Shown here in pieces: positions 1 to 9,096 of a DNA stretch of 64,000 nt; position 1 is the stretch's first letter, and the number at the start of each line of letters is the position of its first letter. Location: positions 1 to 64,000 of the forward strand of contig JAADVB010000024.1 of assembly GCA_023334545.1 (NCBI GenBank), written 5' to 3'. The translations under genes were made by a program, and so were the position numbers. The DNA comes from Salisapilia sapeloensis (Eukaryota > Oomycota > Peronosporomycetes > Peronosporales > Salisapiliaceae). The notes below the pieces were generated by a model that was not told the origin of the DNA, searched no databases, and saw only the letters and a list, made by a program, of their open reading frames with translations.

Positions 1-1216
1 AGAGAAGCCGGATAAAGTCATGATGTACTGCACTGGAGGTATCCGGTGTGAAAAAGTTGGTGCCTACGTCCGTCAGCATAAGCAGATCGACAATGTCCAG
101 AAGCTGAAAGGAGGTATCGTCAGCTACGCCAACTATGTCAACGAGCAGGAAAGCAAGCCTCGATCTCTCTTCCGAGGCAAGAACTTCGTCTTTGACCAGC
201 GCTGCGTCACTCGGACACCATCCACCAGCGGCGAAGAAGTCGATGCGAACCAAGTCACAGATGACGTCCTGGGCAAGTGTTTCCAATGTGGAGCGCCTTG
301 CAACCAACACACCAACTGCAGCAATGACATGTGTGGGAGACTCATCCTTCACTGCAGTGATTGCATATCAACTCTATCGAATGCATGCAGTGAAGCGTGC
401 AAGCAAGAGCATGTAAAGATGAGAAAGATGGATCTATTCACTCGTCGACAATACCGAAAGCAGAACGCAAGTAAATGGAAACCTACGATCCCGAACGCAC
501 TTCCTATCCATACGCAGCTAGCAGCTTACTCTACTTCCAACAACAACCAGAGCAAATCCCCTAAGGAGCATGAGTACTGCAAAGATCAAAGCACAGCACT
601 TTCAGATGCGGACCTCTTGCATGAACTACGGGAGCAGACTCTAGCATCTTGGTCCAAATCGCATCAAATGGTCGATGAGTCTCAAGGTCAGCTTCTACGG
701 TTTCTCGTCAGGTCTTTAAACGCCAAGCGTGTGCTGGAGATCGGTACATTCACAGGGTACTCTGCACTCTGTATGGCAGGTGGACTCGATTCCACCGGTT
801 CAGTGGTCACCTGCGATGTTGACCCTGCCGCTATGAAAGTTGCACAGTCTTTCTTCCGCCGGAGTAAACATCATATTGATGGCCGTGTAACGGACGGCTT
901 GGAGGAACTAGCTCGTCTAAAGGATGAAGCTCATCAGTTTGACTTTATATTTGTTGACGCGAACAAGCGCAAGTATGGAGAGTACTACAACGCCATCATG
1001 GATCAAGAGTTACTAGCCCCCAATGGTTTACTCGCTTTTGACAATACTTTATTTCGTGGGCGAGTAGTGGCGAGTGCGAATGGAGAGGCTAGTCATAAAG
1101 AACGTATCGCTCGATCTGTCCGAGACTTCAATGCGCTTGTCGCAAAAGACGTACGTACGATCCAGATACTTCTACCGCTTTGGGACGGCCTCACGCTCAT
1201 TCGACACCAGAGTTGA
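1..1216 (+). CDS. TrhO-like rhodanese / O-methyltransferase fusion (5' partial)
   Basis: The frame is open from the left edge, so the N-terminus is missing; residues are counted from the Met at nt 20. The first part is the end of a TrhO/YceA-type rhodanese domain: CTGGIRCEK (residues 4-12, with the catalytic-type Cys4), then LKGGIVSYA, FRGKNFVFDQR and a Cys-rich module (Cys87, 90, 94, 100, 105, 112, 115, 123, 127) typical of that family's C-terminus. After a linker of about 65 residues comes a class I SAM methyltransferase of the caffeoyl-CoA/catechol OMT type (about 195-398), with SAM motif VLEIGTFTGYS (238-248), FVDANK with Asp313, and Asp341-Asn342 as likely metal ligands. TrhO hydroxylates wobble uridine (ho5U34) in bacterial tRNA, and TrmR, from this same methyltransferase family, methylates ho5U to mo5U. 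The inference is a single protein doing both steps. A generic rhodanese-OMT fusion with another substrate remains possible. Confidence 0.85.
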   Translation, partial: EKPDKVMMYCTGGIRCEKVGAYVRQHKQIDNVQKLKGGIVSYANYVNEQESKPRSLFRGKNFVFDQRCVTRTPSTSGEEVDANQVTDDVLGKCFQCGAPCNQHTNCSNDMCGRLILHCSDCISTLSNACSEACKQEHVKMRKMDLFTRRQYRKQNASKWKPTIPNALPIHTQLAAYSTSNNNQSKSPKEHEYCKDQSTALSDADLLHELREQTLASWSKSHQMVDESQGQLLRFLVRSLNAKRVLEIGTFTGYSALCMAGGLDSTGSVVTCDVDPAAMKVAQSFFRRSKHHIDGRVTDGLEELARLKDEAHQFDFIFVDANKRKYGEYYNAIMDQELLAPNGLLAFDNTLFRGRVVASANGEASHKERIARSVRDFNALVAKDVRTIQILLPLWDGLTLIRHQS

Positions 1217-1635
1217 CTAGCGAAATAGATCATACAATGTGGTTGGGTTTCTAATGCGTTACTCTTGTATCTTCATGTAACCTCCATCGCCAGTATCGTT
1301 CTTGAAAAGGCTCATGGAAAGTCTAGCACATGTCGCGAAGATACCACGACGTCGGTTAAAGTTGGATGAAGTCGGGGATATGTGAGTCCTGAGATGCTAG
1401 AGTGCCATTTCGAGGCATCGTATCGTCGCCAAACGGTGGAAGAATGAAAATTAGAACATTGATACATAGAAGATGTACCGATAGAGCATGCTATTGGTGA
1501 TAACTGTATTCTGTACTACGATCCGACTATGCTACCAGCTCCTTCATCCGACCTCGACTCCATCCTCACTTCTCAATCTGCGCCCGAGGTGCAAGCTTGG
1601 ACCGAACTACTTTGCGCTCTACTGCCAGATCCAAG
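1217..1635. other. Intergenic, putative tyrosinase promoter
   Basis: This stretch between the fusion gene's stop and the tyrosinase start is non-coding as far as I can see. A pyrimidine-rich run lies about 50-110 bp before the tyrosinase ATG. I recognise no RNA gene or repeat. Confidence 0.4.
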
Positions 1636-3750
1636 ATGGTATGGAAAATGCTTTCCAAGGTGCTCAGCATCTGCTTGATCATCCTAGCGATGCATCAAGC
1701 CGATGCAACCTGTCGGCAAAGACGTGTGCGTAAATCATACGACCGAATGAACACGCGTGAAAAGACCTTGTTCCGAAATGCCATCCAGGATGCCATGGAC
1801 AGAGGTTACAATATGAGGTTTACGGAAATCCACATGGAGTCGCAATCCGAGATGCAAGCGCATCAAGTCTGCACCTTCATCTACTGGCACAGAGCATTCC
1901 TCCTTGGTTATGAGAATATGTTACGCAGTCTCAGGCCAGAGTACGAGTGCTTAACGGTGCCATACTGGGATACGGTAACCCATTCGGCAAATGAAATGGA
2001 CGGCGACTGCTCGTCTACGGAAGGATGCTCCCCAGTCGTAGGTGACCTTGGTGGAACTCAAGTCGGCATTCAGACACCAGCCACGTTCAGAGTTAACGGC
2101 CGTCGCCAGCCGACCGGGTACAGGTGTGTTACTAGTAGCCCGATGGATCACTTTTGCCAGGATCGCTTTGCCTCGGGTGATGACTGCTACCAATGCCTTC
2201 CTCGTGAAAATCTTCGCAGTAGAAGTCTTCCATCCGCAGTGACTTTCAACTCGGTCTATCGCCAACTTTTTTCACAAGAAGCCTTTAATGACTTCCGCCC
2301 CTTGCTCGAGTATGGCATGCACAATTCGATGCATAACAACATTGGAGGGTCCATGGCTACCTTCCAAGGCACTGGTGATCCTCTTTTCTGGGTTCACCAC
2401 TCTTTCGTCGATCTCTTGGCTTCACTTTATTACTTCTGCCATGGTGTAATGGGTCGCCTATCATCACAAGAAATGCGTGATAACATTTACTCGTTCCAAA
2501 CATGCGAGAGTCGTAGTGGTGGTGACGTCACGGCAGACACCGAAATCACATTCAGAGATGGTGGATGGACTAGTGAACTACCAGCTGCGTCTGTCTGGGA
2601 CCCAAGTCACGATCTGTACCCGTTCTTTGAAAACGTTCCACGCAGGTTCTCCGAGCTTGCGGATATAAGTCAGCTCGGTGAATCTACGTACACGTACAGT
2701 GTTGGTGGTCTCATGCTCTACCTGATGCGCAACTGCGAGGACTCAAACAGAAATATTGCCGAACGTCGTCTAAGTGAGATGGCGATGATGATGAATGCCA
2801 CGGAGGTTGGTGACAACAACGATGCTGGATGTGACTTTTATGGTGGCAAAATTAAGAAGGGGGTGACTCCCGATCAAAAGAAGGACATGATGAAGGACCT
2901 AGTAAAGATTAAGAAAGATCTTGAAAACAGTCCAGAGGGATGTCCATTCGATTTGGATGCCACCGAAGAAGAGATCGATAAGGCTCCTGCTACCGTCAAG
3001 ATGCAGCAGTTTACCAAGGAAGTAGAGGCGAGACTCTATAAGAAGAAAAAGCAAGATGAAGGGAGCGACATTACGCGTGCCATGGAGATTGATGACGCGA
3101 GTGCTGCCGCTAAAGACCATGACGACATCCTAATTGAAATTGAGCGCATGACGTGCATGTACTACGAAAAGTGCTTGTACGGTACGCCAGACTACTCGCC
3201 CGAGTTCAAGGAAGCATTTGGCGTGACAGATCCGCCTGCTTGCAAGCAAATTGTGGACGAAATCAAGGCCGATACTACCGGTGAAAAGCAATTGAAGCTA
3301 CCAAACTGGGATAAGGTTTTCACCAAGTATTTCAACTGTCCGAAGGAAGAAGGCGTAGCAGCGTATGTCAAGTGGGGTGATGAGATTGGCGACGATACGA
3401 CTGATGGTCTTTTCGATCCAGAAAGCAGTGGTTCTGGTGCTCTGGATATCGACATTGGTGATGCTGAGGGTATCACAGACGATCTGGTTGAAGTGGGAGA
3501 TGACTTTGACAATGCTGACGAGGATGACACAACTGCTCCAGTCGATGGTGATGATAATGTCAAGGATGATGGCGTCCCTGAGAATGACACGCCCGCATCA
3601 GTGGATGCAAGCGATGATATCGATGATGGCGATGCTCCTGAGGATGACACACCTGCCCCAGTTGAAACGGGTGATGAAGATGCTGATATAGACCAAGACG
3701 ATGACTTCTTTGAGGACGGCGGAACGGATTTTATTGGTGACTTTAAATAA
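1636..3750 (+). CDS. Secreted tyrosinase (type-3 copper oxidase) with acidic repeat tail
   Basis: A single-exon protein of 704 residues. The frame extends upstream, but the ATG at 1636 is chosen because it begins a good signal peptide (about 24 residues, ending AMHQADA). The tyrosinase domain (about 30-380) carries both copper sites: CuA with His66 (FTEIH), His76 (QAH) and His85 (YWHR), and CuB with His229 and His233 (GMHNSMHNN) and His254/255 (WVHHSFVD). Tyrosinases oxidise phenols to quinones, used in melanin-like cross-linking or phenol detoxification. Residues about 380-580 are a charged, Cys-containing region I cannot assign. The last 120 or so residues are very rich in Asp/Glu and contain repeats of a DDTxAPV-type unit. 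The tail could be a propeptide or a wall- or cation-binding segment; this is inference. The next gene converges on it. Confidence 0.9.
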   Translation: MVWKMLSKVLSICLIILAMHQADATCRQRRVRKSYDRMNTREKTLFRNAIQDAMDRGYNMRFTEIHMESQSEMQAHQVCTFIYWHRAFLLGYENMLRSLRPEYECLTVPYWDTVTHSANEMDGDCSSTEGCSPVVGDLGGTQVGIQTPATFRVNGRRQPTGYRCVTSSPMDHFCQDRFASGDDCYQCLPRENLRSRSLPSAVTFNSVYRQLFSQEAFNDFRPLLEYGMHNSMHNNIGGSMATFQGTGDPLFWVHHSFVDLLASLYYFCHGVMGRLSSQEMRDNIYSFQTCESRSGGDVTADTEITFRDGGWTSELPAASVWDPSHDLYPFFENVPRRFSELADISQLGESTYTYSVGGLMLYLMRNCEDSNRNIAERRLSEMAMMMNATEVGDNNDAGCDFYGGKIKKGVTPDQKKDMMKDLVKIKKDLENSPEGCPFDLDATEEEIDKAPATVKMQQFTKEVEARLYKKKKQDEGSDITRAMEIDDASAAAKDHDDILIEIERMTCMYYEKCLYGTPDYSPEFKEAFGVTDPPACKQIVDEIKADTTGEKQLKLPNWDKVFTKYFNCPKEEGVAAYVKWGDEIGDDTTDGLFDPESSGSGALDIDIGDAEGITDDLVEVGDDFDNADEDDTTAPVDGDDNVKDDGVPENDTPASVDASDDIDDGDAPEDDTPAPVETGDEDADIDQDDDFFEDGGTDFIGDFK

Positions 3751-4187
3751 GTCTTCATCTTTGACATGCCATTTAGCCCAAGCGTGGACAACGACATTGA
3801 CATTGCGAGCGACTGCTAGGTTACAGTCGCCATTTTGATTCTGATCGTACTTTTAGTTTACTTTACTTGGATATCAATCCACATCTGCAACAATTTTTGC
3901 TTTGAAGTCCGTGTTGTTCCATTTCCATTCGCAACGTATAAAGATACGCCGTCGTCGGCAACAGGGCATACTCAAGTCAAGATAGAAAAAGCCTCCGCCT
4001 TCGGAAATCGAGGTTACCACAAGTCAGTATCACAATTCATTTGACGCCCAAGTACAAAGGCCGAAGATAGTCCATGATAAATTTGAAATGCTTGATGGAG
4101 GGGATGATAGCATTTTCAGTTCCCACTCTTACCCTTCGTATCGTGAAAACATGCATTGCAGTCCAAGCTCTTTTAAGCAAGTAATGC
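3751..4187. other. Convergent intergenic (3' flanks)
   Basis: This is the tail-to-tail space between the tyrosinase and alkaline phosphatase genes. It has only short, unconserved reading frames and presumably holds both 3' UTRs. I see nothing else. Confidence 0.4.
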
Positions 4188-5786
4188 TTAGAAAGAGAAT
4201 CCACCCAACGTGGTGTAATTACGCAGCTTTAATGTCTCCATGTCCTGCTCGTGGTGCAGGTCAAGGTAGCTGACCATGATCTTGTTCACGTTCACGTTCT
4301 CCATGCTGCCTTGGCATTCGCGCTCAAACAGCATTGGTCCAAGACAGTACAGGTTTACGTCGCCAGCAACATGACCAGTGGTCGTCCAACCAATGTAGCC
4401 TTCAGCACTAGCAATGCGAGCAACTTGGATGAGCACATCGGCAAGATCACCACTGACATCCACGGCTTCAGCAATTGAGGCTTCCAACTTATCCGTCTCA
4501 CCCTCCTCGAAGGACGTGATGTTCGTGTACTGGATAAGAAGGTCACGACTCTTCTCGAGTAGAGCACTCTTACACGACTCATTCTTGTCAGAGCCACAGT
4601 TATCTCCTTCAAAAACATTTTCGAGACGGTCACCCATGGCTTCCGAAGTCATCGTTTGCATCGCCAAAGTGCGGGGGAACCACTCGTACGGAGCAATGTT
4701 GCCAATTGACAAACCACCGGTACCATGATCAGCGACCGAGACCATAGCTGTATTCGGCTCATCCGCCATGTGATCCTTGACGAGCCCAACTGTCTCGTCG
4801 AACTTTATGGCCTCCATAGCCATTGGACCAGCGTCATTCGCATGGCCAGCGTGATCAATGCGCGAGCCTTCAATCATGATAAAGTATCCATACTCTTGTG
4901 CCTGCTTGTTGTTCTTGAGAATGGATAAAATGGTCTCCGTCATCTCTGGCAGGCTCGGCTGGCGGTCGTCACCGGTGGCACCATCCTCGTTGTTCTCCAT
5001 CATACGCACACGATCAACATCGTAACTCATGTGGCTCTTAGCAAAGAGACCGTAGAGAGCCAGGTTACCATCATCGACATGTGCATCGTGATAGGCGTTG
5101 AGCTCTCCAATGTTTTTGACGATCGTGTACCCGTTCGCGGTCAGATTTTGCTGGAGATCATCGGGGAAGTGACGCTCGCCACCACCAAGCATAAAGTCAA
5201 GCTTACCATTAGCTACATATTGACGAGCAATCTCGTCTTCATCATTGCGGTCAGCCACATGAGCAGCAAAGCAGCCCGGTGTTGCGTGCGTCACACGCGA
5301 GGTTACAATCATACCAGTGACCATACCACGCGCCTTGGCTGCTTCAAGGACTGTACCTACTGGTTGCTCAAAGTTGTCGACAGAGATTGCAGCATTATAC
5401 GTCTTGTATCCGGCCGAGTACGCAGTACCGGATGCGGCCGAGTCGGTGATCAGCGAGCTAGCCGAGTATGTCTTAACAGTGCCACGCAATAAGGGATCTA
5501 TGTGAAGATTCGTCTTCATGGTTGGGTCCAGCACCGATCGTGCCATAGTGAAGACCTGAGGGGAAGTGCCATCCGGGATCATGATGATCAAGTTGCGTGG
5601 CTTGGATGCATCCTCATCATCGCCGTACTGGTAGGAAAAGCTCTTTGGCGGATAGTCATCACGGTAGTTGTCCTCCCCCTCATAAGTCGGCGACATGGCC
5701 GGTGTCGTAGCTGGTGTCGCATCTTGAGCGCTTGCAAGCGATACAATCACGAAGGAGCAGAACGAAAGGGCAAGTGAGAGCTTCAT
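4188..5786 (-). CDS. Secreted alkaline phosphatase
   Basis: A single-exon protein of 532 residues, a usual length for the PhoA/Pho8 family. It starts with a cleavable signal peptide (MKLSLALSFCSFVIVSLASA, about 20 residues). Family motifs occur in order: IPDG (metal Asp), TDSAASGTA with the nucleophile serine, THATP, MLGGGERHF, MIEGSRIDHAGHAND (metal ligands), ADHGTGGL and TTGHVAGDVNLY with the C-terminal metal His. It should hydrolyse phosphate monoesters outside the cell or in the secretory system, releasing phosphate. The position usually occupied by Glu in ADHETGGL is Gly here, a mild oddity that need not affect the metal ligands. No membrane anchor is evident at the C-terminus. An initiator-like element lies about 55 bp upstream of the ATG. 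Confidence 0.93.
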   Translation of the reverse strand: MKLSLALSFCSFVIVSLASAQDATPATTPAMSPTYEGEDNYRDDYPPKSFSYQYGDDEDASKPRNLIIMIPDGTSPQVFTMARSVLDPTMKTNLHIDPLLRGTVKTYSASSLITDSAASGTAYSAGYKTYNAAISVDNFEQPVGTVLEAAKARGMVTGMIVTSRVTHATPGCFAAHVADRNDEDEIARQYVANGKLDFMLGGGERHFPDDLQQNLTANGYTIVKNIGELNAYHDAHVDDGNLALYGLFAKSHMSYDVDRVRMMENNEDGATGDDRQPSLPEMTETILSILKNNKQAQEYGYFIMIEGSRIDHAGHANDAGPMAMEAIKFDETVGLVKDHMADEPNTAMVSVADHGTGGLSIGNIAPYEWFPRTLAMQTMTSEAMGDRLENVFEGDNCGSDKNESCKSALLEKSRDLLIQYTNITSFEEGETDKLEASIAEAVDVSGDLADVLIQVARIASAEGYIGWTTTGHVAGDVNLYCLGPMLFERECQGSMENVNVNKIMVSYLDLHHEQDMETLKLRNYTTLGGFSF

Positions 5787-5840
5787 GATCCAGAAACAAA
5801 GGAGGCTTGTGGCGTTGGCAGCAAAAGTGCAAATGGGCCG

Positions 5841-5850
5841 TGGAATGAGT
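5841..5850 (-). promoter_or_regulatory. Putative oomycete initiator element of the alkaline phosphatase gene
   Basis: On the minus strand the sequence reads ACTCATTCCA, containing the TCATTYY core of the oomycete initiator, 55 bp before the ATG. The motif is short and was spotted by eye, so it could be chance. Confidence 0.35.
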
Positions 5851-7146
5851 CTGGATGAAAACGGCCCGATTCATACACATTTAGTCTCACCTGTCACTGA
5901 CGGTTTTCGTTGCTCGCTCGATGCAAGTTGATCGGGTTTTCATACGAGCATAATCTACTCCCGTACTTCAAAACGGACCGAACCTCAAGGTTACCACATG
6001 GTCTCATCTGAGTACAGATTCGGGAAGTACTTCCGGAGAACCTCTACCGTGATGCGTACGCGGGAAGTCATGTCAGCTTCAGCCAACCTTGATGAGAGAT
6101 ATTAATACACGCCGATATGAGACTGGCATCGCGAATGTGCAAAAGGACGCAATGAACAATGGCGGCTACACATAGGTATCCAGCTAGTTCGTTTCGTCTT
6201 CCTCTATTAAGTATTATGAATCGTAGCTTCATCATGAGCACGATAAACTACATGTCGTAATGACAAGAGTTGTCTCTATGGCTACACCGTAGCTGCAAAA
6301 GATTAAAGAGACACATCCATGAAGCATTGAATCTTCACAATTGACAGGCTAGAGCTTGTCTCCTGAATCTGCGTTTCACGAAAAAAAGGCAGTGGCTCGT
6401 GGTAACGTAAAGTCTTCATAGCATTCGAGACAAGATTCCACGACCTTTCACAGACACCGAGTATCCTATCGACCTAAAGCAACACCCACCATACTATTTG
6501 CTCGAAAGAGAGAAGCATTTAATGAAAGACACAGAAAGTCAATTTGCATTGCATACTTCCCTGCTCTTAACGTTTTGCTACATGTGAAACTATACGCTGT
6601 AGCGTCATGATACTCGTTTTATATCGGTCGATAGCTCTGGAGAGGTTAGATGAATACAAACAGCAATCATGAAGCACTTGATGAGAAGCACTTGCTCGCT
6701 ATTTCCGATGGCCCAAACACGCATTACTGTCGCAAATAGATACACGCAATATATAAACTAGTAACAATGTCGGCACGGGCACGTCTATCTATCGATGCTG
6801 CATAGCCATCCAAGCAAAGGCCGATCTTTGCATCACATGCGTACTCTGTTACTACGTGCAAGATCAGATACACTCAAAGCTTCCTCCGTGCACTGTACGA
6901 CAAAGTCGGATCATGTTTAGACTTGACGTCAACAATATCAGCGCGTCGTAACTCGATGTCCTATCCTTCGGTCGTACAAGTAAATGGAAGCATGAACAAA
7001 TGTACCTCAAATACTTCTTCATAAAGCTAAGAAAAGGAGATGGCATCATATTGCGCGTAACTTTAGGCGAGTGAGACATGGAGTCCCATGCTGAGTTCCT
7101 CCAAGCAATCGGTAAAAAATATAGACAAACTATCTGGACAGCTCCA
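5851..7146. other. Gene-poor intergenic region
   Basis: About 1.3 kb between the divergent flank of the phosphatase gene and the 3' end of the CCT-motif gene. Six-frame reading shows no domain and no long frame apart from antisense shadows at its right end. It probably holds the phosphatase promoter and the 3' UTR of the CCT gene. Confidence 0.4.
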
Positions 7147-7881
7147 TCATATCCACTGCGTCTTACAGACAAAGCGGCCACCGTTGCGCACGCGCGACGT
7201 GGCCACGTTGCTCCGTCCAGAGTACCGCGGTCCACGTTTCCAGTTCCGTCGGAAACGCTTCTCGTGGTACCGGTGCAATGCTCGCTTCTTAAACGCAGAC
7301 TTGTCGCTCTTGCAGATCCAACAGGTAGCAGGATCGTGCTTGTACTGCTCCTTCGGCTTGGGCAACGACGTCGGCGGCTTAGACACTGACGGCGACGCAA
7401 ATCCCAAATCGAGACGAGGCAGTTGTCCGATGCGAGGAATGCGAGCATCCAGGCCGGAGAAAACCGGCTTTTGGATGCAGCTGCGAGGGTCCAGTGGAGC
7501 GGGGTGCGCCCAAGAAGGAGCAGCGTGGACAGCTCCTTCCGGAAGGGAAGTGAGGTAGTCTTCCTCCATCTCTTCGTCACTGGACGTACTCGCGTCTTCC
7601 GAGACTGGGTCGTCCAAGATCAAGTCATTGATCCAGGAAGAGTCTAGCTTCGGGTCCTCCTCGGGCAGGTCGAACGGCAAGTTCTGACCGTCGTCCAAGC
7701 CTTGTAAGACATCCGTCAGGTCGTCGACGTCTCTAGCGAGCTTGCTGTCATCGACCTTGATGTCGACGGCATCGGAGTGGAAGAGCGCTTTGTCGAGTTC
7801 GGCAGCAGTGACTTCAAAAGACTCGAGGTCGAGTTGGTGCGTCCAGTTGCTTGTCATCGTATTCGTTGGTGTTGCTTGCAT
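7147..7881 (-). CDS. CCT-motif protein, putative transcription regulator
   Basis: A single-exon protein of 244 residues. Residues about 20-130 are acidic, with Asp/Glu/Ser runs that could act as an activation domain. Near the C-terminus a basic block (about 195-238) matches the CCT motif (CONSTANS, CO-like, TOC1): RYHEKRFRRNWKRGPRYSGR followed by the invariant-type ending RNGGRFV. A short Cys pair (CWICKSDKS) precedes it. In plants the CCT motif mediates nuclear import, NF-Y contact and DNA binding; a nuclear regulatory role here is inference. A second in-frame Met at 7857 is an alternative start. The base composition is higher in G+C than in the surrounding spacers. Confidence 0.75.
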   Translation of the reverse strand: MQATPTNTMTSNWTHQLDLESFEVTAAELDKALFHSDAVDIKVDDSKLARDVDDLTDVLQGLDDGQNLPFDLPEEDPKLDSSWINDLILDDPVSEDASTSSDEEMEEDYLTSLPEGAVHAAPSWAHPAPLDPRSCIQKPVFSGLDARIPRIGQLPRLDLGFASPSVSKPPTSLPKPKEQYKHDPATCWICKSDKSAFKKRALHRYHEKRFRRNWKRGPRYSGRSNVATSRVRNGGRFVCKTQWI

Positions 7882-9096
7882 ATTTCATTCGAGGAAACCA
7901 TTGTCAATCAGTCGTCCGATAAAACTACTCGTTTCTACGGTGCCATAGTGTCTTCTAGCTTTGTCGTTTCCATCTCTCCATGACGTATCATGAAAAAAAG
8001 ATGCTCATTCTCTTCTCATGTTCTCCCATACTCCTTAACAGCTCATGATGATAAAGCTGCCTTTCGATTCCAGTACTGTCAAGGCAAAACTCAACACGAA
8101 CGGGGCGTGACGGACTAGGAAGTAGATGAAAAGGTCGTTCAGCGGCTACCGGTTAAGGCAACTTAGAAAGACATCGTCTCCCTGGCGTGTGTGCTAGTCT
8201 GTCTGCGGCGCTCGCCGGATCAAAGGAAGGGGGTCTCTTGCGACCGACGGGTTAAAACCGGAAATGAAGCGATAACCAACGGATTGCTAGAGTGCCAGTT
8301 TACTGCAGGCACATGAAGGTTTGGAAATGCAGTTGATGTTTGTATCGGAGGGACCGGTTGGGCCGGCGTCGAATTAGAGATGAGGGGTGTGCTAGGTGAA
8401 ATGGGAAGACTGAATGATGGTGCGATGTAAAAGGCATCAACTTGTCTTTGTCAAGGTGTACTCGCTGTGATGATACGTTAAGTCTCCGAGTAAGGATATT
8501 GCATATTGCACAGCATGGAGGCTGGTGGTACAGACACGAGCAAGGTGGTGGGGCGATGTAAAGTTGAATGCGACCTTTCAAGGTGCCCGCATCACATCAA
8601 ATCGAACGATGAGCTGGAGCGCTGATGCTCTATGGTAACCGCTTCGACCTTTTGTACACTCAGCACCAGATTTCTGGCGTATGTATCACGAAGAGAAACG
8701 CTCCATGATACATGCTGACGATCGCCTTCATGAAGATAAAACTACGATTTGGCATTGTGACATGCCTCTCGAGTACATATCCCAGCAAGGACAATTTTTC
8801 CTATCGTTTCCAATTGATCGAGCACAAGGTTTGTCTTCACGATGCTCGACCATCAAACAGTGCGATTCTGACTACAAAGATCTCTCCTACAGTTGCAAAA
8901 TGAGAAATGCAGCCAAGTTTCCATGATTGTACAAACTATTTGAAAGCACTCTTGTCCACAGACGAGCGTCATCGATGAGCTATTTATAAAAGTATACGCA
9001 ACAGAGGTGAAATATTCCTTCGACGGGTTAGAGATTCACATAGAATCTCAGGGCGTGTCCACAAGAATTCTTGGTATCCGGACATACTGAACTGAA
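7882..9096. other. Divergent intergenic region
   Basis: This 1.2 kb space lies between two head-to-head genes. It contains only short frames without recognisable domains. A G+C-richer patch at about 8090-8260 lies on the CCT gene's upstream side and may be its promoter or 5' UTR. I recognised no structured RNA. Confidence 0.35.

Noticed and set aside
3192-3803. 203-codon antisense frame in the tyrosinase tail
   Set aside because: It is the Ser/Pro-rich mirror of the acidic Asp-codon repeats, with no independent support.
6864-7580. 238-codon minus-strand frame overlapping the CCT gene
   Set aside because: Arg/Ser-rich out-of-frame shadow on the same strand as the CCT coding region; the CCT frame carries the conserved motif.
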